Of a stretch of 64,000 nucleotides of DNA, positions 60,322-64,000 are shown piece by piece. The position numbers were made by a program, and so were the translations under genes. This DNA comes from Acidobacteriota bacterium (lineage in GTDB: Bacteria; Acidobacteriota; Aminicenantia; S016-38): the NCBI GenBank assembly GCA_015486055.1, contig WFSJ01000059.1:1-64000 (forward strand). Reading direction: 5' to 3'. The notes beneath the pieces are model-generated. The model was not told where the DNA came from. It was given only the letters and a program-made list of their open reading frames with translations, and ran no database searches. Position 1 is the first letter of the stretch, and the number at the start of each line of letters is the position of its first letter.

Positions 60322-61174
60322 GCAGTCAAAGAAGCTTATAGAAAGAATAAAGGAAATAGCACCAACTAAATTTCCTGTATTCCTCTGGGGAGAAAGCGGA
60401 GTCGGAAAAAATGAAGTTGCCAAGCTAATTCACAGTCTTTCAGGGAGGAAAGGCCTTTTTCTGATACTCGGATCTTTTAATATAAGGAATGAACTTGTGG
60501 AGTCGCTGTTCTTTGGATATAAAAAAGGTGCCTTCTCTGATGCATACGAGGACAGGGAAGGATTTTTGAAAAGGGCAGACGGAGGCACCATATATCTGGA
60601 TATGATACAGGAGTTAGGAATAGAAGTTCAAATGAGGATTTTTAATGCTCTTGAAAACAAAGAATTCATTCCCCTCGGGAAAAGTGAACCCTCAAAAAGT
60701 GATTTCAGGGTAATTGCTTCCTCTCTATATCCTCTTGAAGAGCTCTTTGAAAGAGGTTTGATAATAGAAAAATTCCTTCATTTTTTTACATTTTCATTGC
60801 GAATCGCACCTTTAAGAGAAAGAAAAAGAGACATAATACCTCTGGTCAAACACTTTTGCAAGGGTAAAATGAAGATAGAAAAGGAGTCAGAAAAATCCCT
60901 TCTTGCTCATCCGTGGTTCGGTAATGTAAGGGAGATAAGGAACTTTGTAGATAAAGAAAGGGCTATGGGGAAGGAAAGAATCGGCAGCCCTGAGGTTTCT
61001 CCGGCTCTCTTTAAAAAAATGATTGAAGAGAAAGCTTTTAGTTTACCAAACCTTAGAGAACTTGAATTGTGGTATATAAAGAAAGTCCTTGAGCACTTCA
61101 AAGGAAACAAAACAAGGGCAGCAAAGGCTCTTGGAATAACAAGGAAAACTCTTCTAAGGAAGCTCAAAGATTGA
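60299..61174 (+). CDS. Degenerate sigma54-activator-like AAA+ protein with Fis HTH
   Basis: A 291-residue protein with no receiver. It keeps the Walker A lysine (G-E-S-G-V-G-K-N, 31-38), G-N-V-R-E-I (208-213) and a C-terminal Fis HTH (about 268-289). But the sigma54-contact loop is G-A-F-S-D-A (77-82) instead of GAFTGA. The Walker B D-E pair is D101-M102. The sensor I Asn is Ser. The F-R-E-D-L-Y-Y-R arginine-finger segment is replaced by a hydrophobic run (about 155-168). It may bind DNA and perhaps ATP without normal sigma54 remodelling. It is coupled to rsfS and rlmH in a ribosome-assembly operon. Confidence 0.85.
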   Translation: MEFIAQDKQSKKLIERIKEIAPTKFPVFLWGESGVGKNEVAKLIHSLSGRKGLFLILGSFNIRNELVESLFFGYKKGAFSDAYEDREGFLKRADGGTIYLDMIQELGIEVQMRIFNALENKEFIPLGKSEPSKSDFRVIASSLYPLEELFERGLIIEKFLHFFTFSLRIAPLRERKRDIIPLVKHFCKGKMKIEKESEKSLLAHPWFGNVREIRNFVDKERAMGKERIGSPEVSPALFKKMIEEKAFSLPNLRELELWYIKKVLEHFKGNKTRAAKALGITRKTLLRKLKD

Positions 61175-61587
61175 AAATAATCCTTGCCTTAGGAGGAAGA
61201 ACAAAGCTTTCCCAATCTAAAGAGATAGTTGAAAGGTTCATTAAGATGTCAAACAGGTTCCTTCCCTGCAGCATTGAATACATTAAAAACTTAAAAAACT
61301 GTAGAGAACTAAGGGAGAGATTCCCGGGAGCCATCCTCATAGGTTTCTCTCCTCAAGGGGAAGAGAAGAGATCGGAAGAATTTGCAGAATTAATTCGGGA
61401 TGGAATAAGAGAGGGGAAAAAGCTTGTTTTTGCAATTGGAAGTGCGAAGGGTCTTTCTGTTGACTCCTGTGCTAAAATTATTTCTCTTTCAAAAATGACA
61501 TTTTCTCACGAAACAGCGAGGATAATGGTGGCCGAACAGATTTTTAGGGCTCTTTGCTTGATATTCGGGCACCCCTATCCTAAATAG
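61171..61587 (+). CDS. rlmH: RlmH-type 23S rRNA pseudouridine-1915 methyltransferase
   Basis: A 138-residue SPOUT protein. The C-terminal SAM knot is well kept: F-A-I-G-S-A-K-G-L, S-L-S-K-M-T-F-S-H-E-T-A-R and E-Q-I-F-R-A, as in RlmH. The N-terminal half is divergent. The start is TTG 61171 overlapping the preceding TGA; no ATG fits. It is 10-20 residues shorter than usual. Confidence 0.85.
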   Translation: MKIILALGGRTKLSQSKEIVERFIKMSNRFLPCSIEYIKNLKNCRELRERFPGAILIGFSPQGEEKRSEEFAELIRDGIREGKKLVFAIGSAKGLSVDSCAKIISLSKMTFSHETARIMVAEQIFRALCLIFGHPYPK

Positions 61588-61599
61588 GAGGAGGAGAAC

Positions 61600-61980
61600 A
61601 TGAAAAAGAAGGAACTTGAAAGACTCAGGAAGAAACTTCTCAAGAAGAAGGAAGAAATACTCTCAAAGTTAGAGGAAATTGGAAAGGAAACCTCGGAGGA
61701 AGGAGAATCGTTAATTGAGTATTATGACAAAGCAACTTATCAATTCAGCAAAGAATACAAAATAGCCCTGGGACAAAAGGATGCGGAAATTCTCAGGCAG
61801 ATAGAAAGGGCCCTACAAAAAATGAGAGAGGGAACCTACGGAATATGTGAGGACTGCGGAAAACCCATCCCTCCGAAGAGATTGACTGCCGTCCCCTGGG
61901 CTATTTATTGCATTGAATGCGCGGAAAAGCACGAGATGGAGAAAGAAAGCGAAGCTGAAGAGGATGAAAATTATTACTGA
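61600..61980 (+). CDS. DksA/TraR-type zinc-finger protein
   Basis: A 126-residue protein with a coiled-coil N-half and C-E-D-C-G-K-P-I...Y-C-I-E-C, the DksA/TraR zinc finger. The coiled-coil tip lacks a clear D-x-x-D-A-A, so it is more like the short DksA-like regulators than E. coli DksA. It may tune RNA polymerase. AGGAGGAG before the ATG. Overlaps comF by 17 bases. Confidence 0.85.
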   Translation: MKKKELERLRKKLLKKKEEILSKLEEIGKETSEEGESLIEYYDKATYQFSKEYKIALGQKDAEILRQIERALQKMREGTYGICEDCGKPIPPKRLTAVPWAIYCIECAEKHEMEKESEAEEDENYY

Positions 61981-62671
61981 GGCGATATCAAGATTAGAAC
62001 TTTCAGTTTTTCCTTCTAAATGTAAGATTTGTGGTGCTCCCTTAAAATCGGGCGAAAGGGTAATTTGCAACTCCTGCATAAAGGAATTTGAAAGACATTC
62101 AGGGGCAAAATGTCCTGTGTGCGGAAAGTTCTATTTTTCCGAAAGCGCAAAGGACCTTATATGCGGAGAATGTCTGAAATCCAGGCCTAAATTTGAAATT
62201 CACAGGTCAGCGGGAATTTATGAAGGAAAATTAAGGGAAACAATCCTTATTTTTAAATATTCGGGATATGAGCATCTGAGCAAGATTCTTGCAAAATTCC
62301 TTGTTGAAAATATCCAGGATGTATGGGATGGAGAATGTATTGTTCCAATCCCATCCCACCGAAAAAAGCTAAGGGAAAGGGGATTTGACCATATCTATCT
62401 TATAGCTAAGGAGGTGGGAAAGATAAAGAAGATCGAAGTAAGGAAGATTTTAAGGAAAACAAGATATACTCTTCCCCAGGCTGGTCTTCCAAGATCAGCA
62501 AGGCTCAAAAATGTAAGGGGAAGTTTCTCAATAAGGAAGGCATATCCCTGCAAAAAAGTCGTACTCATTGATGATGTGTGGACAACAGGCTCCACTATAA
62601 GAGAGGCTACCTCGATACTAAAGAAAAACGGGTATATAGTAAAAGCCGCTACAGTGGCAAGGACTGTTTAA
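61964..62671 (+). CDS. ComF-type phosphoribosyltransferase-domain protein
   Basis: A 235-residue protein: an N-terminal zinc finger (C-K-I-C-G...C-N-S-C, C-P-V-C-G-K...C-G-E-C) and a C-terminal PRPP-binding domain with V-L-I-D-D-V-W-T-T-G-S-T. ComF proteins are linked to DNA uptake. ATG 61964 is preferred over 61913. No other competence gene is nearby. Confidence 0.88.
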   Translation: MKIITEAISRLELSVFPSKCKICGAPLKSGERVICNSCIKEFERHSGAKCPVCGKFYFSESAKDLICGECLKSRPKFEIHRSAGIYEGKLRETILIFKYSGYEHLSKILAKFLVENIQDVWDGECIVPIPSHRKKLRERGFDHIYLIAKEVGKIKKIEVRKILRKTRYTLPQAGLPRSARLKNVRGSFSIRKAYPCKKVVLIDDVWTTGSTIREATSILKKNGYIVKAATVARTV

Positions 62672-62675
62672 ATGT

Positions 62676-64000
62676 CTACATCTCATATTTGATTCCTAAC
62701 ATAAATGCCCTTGGTTTTGAGGGACCGTAAATGTATCCTGCATCCCTGAGAGGACCTCTATCTATATCCTTCTGGAAGCTGTTGAAAATGTTATAAACCC
62801 CCCCGTAAATTTCTACTTCTTCATTTCCAATGTTTATAACCCTTGATATGTTTATATTAAATACAGAATACGGCTCAGTTGTCTCAAGTCTATCCTCAAG
62901 AATATAGCCATGATAATGGGGGAGTTTCATTCTACCGGTGTATTTGTAGCTTAAGTTGCCCTTGATTTTAAAAGGAAAAGTTGCTGAAACCCTTATATAG
63001 CCGTAAATACGAGGGGTCTTAAAGAGTTCTCTCGAACCGAACTCAGGTTCAGGTTCATCAAGCAGGGTTTTTTCCAAAGTTAGCCCACTGTCAAATTCCA
63101 ATCTTCTTCCTACCCTGATACCAATGTCAAATTCTCCTCCATAAACCTTTGCTCCCTCACCGTTTGTCCTGAGAAATATCCTTGAGTTTCCAGTGCTCCC
63201 CACATCCTGAAGCTGAAATTGATTTTTCAGCCTTGTATAGAAGAAACCTGAGCTCATGAGGAAGGCTCTTCCGTTTTTTGATTTCATGTAATCACCACCA
63301 ATATAAAGGCTGTACGACTTTTCCTCCTTAAGTGCAGGGCTGTTCTTAACTACGAAACCCTCTCCTCCAATCATGGTTATATGGAGGTCCTCATCAAAGA
63401 CCTGTGGGGCTCTGAATCCTGTGGAAAGGGTGGCCCTTAACCCAAGGCCTTTAAAAGGTTTCAAAAGAAGGCTTGCCCTTGGGGAGGCAATTATTCTTCC
63501 CACCTTGCTGTGACGGTCAAACCTTGACCCAAATAGAAAATCAACCTCTTTTCCCAAGGAAAGGTCATCCTGAAGAAACACTCCATAATTTATATACTCA
63601 TCATCTATCATTCTTCCATAATCAGGAGCTTCATCCTTTAAGTGTTCCCTATTGTAGCTTCCTCCGATTGTAAACAGATTGGGACCCAAGGAAAATGTAT
63701 ACTGGGCCAATCCTATCGTTAACGGATCATAGGTATTCCCGTATGCATTGGGGTCTTTTCCCGCTCCATAATAACTGTTCCTTTGATGAAATGTCTGAGA
63801 AAAGGAAAGTCTGAGTAAATCGCTCCCAAAGCTTTGTTCCCAGGTGAGGTTAAAATCCAGCCTGTTTGTTCTTATCATCTCAGCGATCATGGCTTCGTGT
63901 GGTGGAACATCAAGACTGTCTCCTCCTCTCCTATATTCATGAATCCTCGCAAAGGAAAACTTTAATTTGCCATTCATTGAGGGAAAATTCCTGTAAACAT
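62676..64000 (-). CDS. TonB-dependent receptor, partial (N-terminus beyond window)
   Basis: About 441 codons of barrel. The minus-strand frame stays open to the window edge, reading V-Y-R-N-F-P-S before M-N-G-K-L-K-F, so the apparent ATG at 63977 is internal. Typical late-barrel features are R-A-T-L-S-T-G-F-R-A-P, E-E-K-S-Y-S-L-Y-I-G-G-D-Y and a C-terminal aromatic (K-Y-E-M end). Only the plug is missing from view. The substrate is unknown. It converges with comF. Confidence 0.88.
   Translation of the reverse strand, partial: VYRNFPSMNGKLKFSFARIHEYRRGGDSLDVPPHEAMIAEMIRTNRLDFNLTWEQSFGSDLLRLSFSQTFHQRNSYYGAGKDPNAYGNTYDPLTIGLAQYTFSLGPNLFTIGGSYNREHLKDEAPDYGRMIDDEYINYGVFLQDDLSLGKEVDFLFGSRFDRHSKVGRIIASPRASLLLKPFKGLGLRATLSTGFRAPQVFDEDLHITMIGGEGFVVKNSPALKEEKSYSLYIGGDYMKSKNGRAFLMSSGFFYTRLKNQFQLQDVGSTGNSRIFLRTNGEGAKVYGGEFDIGIRVGRRLEFDSGLTLEKTLLDEPEPEFGSRELFKTPRIYGYIRVSATFPFKIKGNLSYKYTGRMKLPHYHGYILEDRLETTEPYSVFNINISRVINIGNEEVEIYGGVYNIFNSFQKDIDRGPLRDAGYIYGPSKPRAFMLGIKYEM

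Noticed and set aside
63975..63977. ATG at 63977 as the true start of the last TonB receptor
   Set aside because: The frame stays open to the window edge with barrel-like text, and a receptor cannot lack its plug and signal peptide; the real start lies outside.
1..64000. CRISPR array, insertion sequence or prophage
   Set aside because: No regularly spaced direct repeats, transposase text or phage genes were seen; the RHS remnant is the only mobile-like trace.

Overview
The window is a gene-dense stretch of a diderm bacterial chromosome, probably from a thermophilic lineage. Outer-membrane functions include LptD, two TonB-dependent receptors, a SurA/PpiD-type chaperone and a DUF374 acyltransferase. 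Arginine is written mostly AGA/AGG and isoleucine often ATA, and an endonuclease Q-type nuclease is present; both are common in thermophiles. The mix of an S55 (SpoIVB-like) exported peptidase, an OPT transporter and an M24 peptidase recalls Acidobacteriota/Aminicenantota-like genomes. That placement is inference and was not tested.

Layout. 1-4290: edge of an exported protein, then a coiled-coil membrane protein, tatA, a ROK kinase and lepA. 4324-13133: S55 peptidase, beta-propeller protein, PpiD-like chaperone, OPT transporter and M24 peptidase. 13167-15785: tRNA-Val, tRNA-Asp, lepB and a Trk/Ktr potassium system. 15782-17727 (minus): small outer-membrane-like protein, tRNA-Leu, HU and a SpoU/TrmJ-type methyltransferase. 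17819-24506: UDP-glucose dehydrogenase, a NOL1/NOP2/Sun methyltransferase, UDP-xylose synthase, an M20 peptidase, a GT4 glycosyltransferase and a SAM methyltransferase. 24507-30725: a nickel/cobalt uptake locus (TonB receptor, DUF4198, NikM, NikN, NikQ, NikO) interrupted by an antisense nitronate monooxygenase-like gene. 30726-32510: a decayed patch with a broken RHS gene and a small membrane protein. 32511-42433: LsrF-like aldolase/thiolase plus Zn dehydrogenase, DUF1015, lptD, a nucleotidyltransferase, an exported Memo-like protein, a hypB remnant, truD, tRNA-Glu, tRNA-Gln and a LarE-like protein. 42489-48161 (minus): two radical SAM/SPASM proteins, endonuclease Q, ndk and an RsbV/W/U partner-switch module. 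48216-54932: gatB, split transketolase, ftsEX, a 2-hydroxyacid dehydrogenase, a metallo-beta-lactamase-fold protein and DUF123. 54945-57671 (minus): NtrC-type regulator, DUF374 acyltransferase and a second DUF4198. 57781-62671: rplU, rpmA, obg, nadD, rsfS, a degenerate sigma54-activator homologue, rlmH, dksA-like and comF. 62676-64000 (minus): a partial TonB receptor.

Most genes sit in tight operons with 4-base ATGA or TTGA stop/start overlaps. Where a transcription unit begins, the -10 box repeatedly lies only 6-9 bases before the start codon, usually with a -35-like hexamer 16-18 bases further up. Transcripts would then begin at or within a base or two of the start codon, which suggests common leaderless mRNA. 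By contrast, internal genes and a few operon heads (TonB receptor, lsrF-like, rplU, HU) carry strong Shine-Dalgarno sites.

The best candidates for something unusual are: (1) the nickel locus, with a NikR-like operator, a 220-base structured leader whose ACCTCC can mask the nikM ribosome site, and a histidine-rich tail on NikO, in a genome that also carries a dead hypB fragment and a LarE-like protein; (2) a sigma54-activator homologue that has lost the GAFTGA loop, the Walker B glutamate and the arginine-finger segment; (3) the leaderless promoter pattern; and (4) a perfect palindrome that fills the whole gap between two divergent genes.
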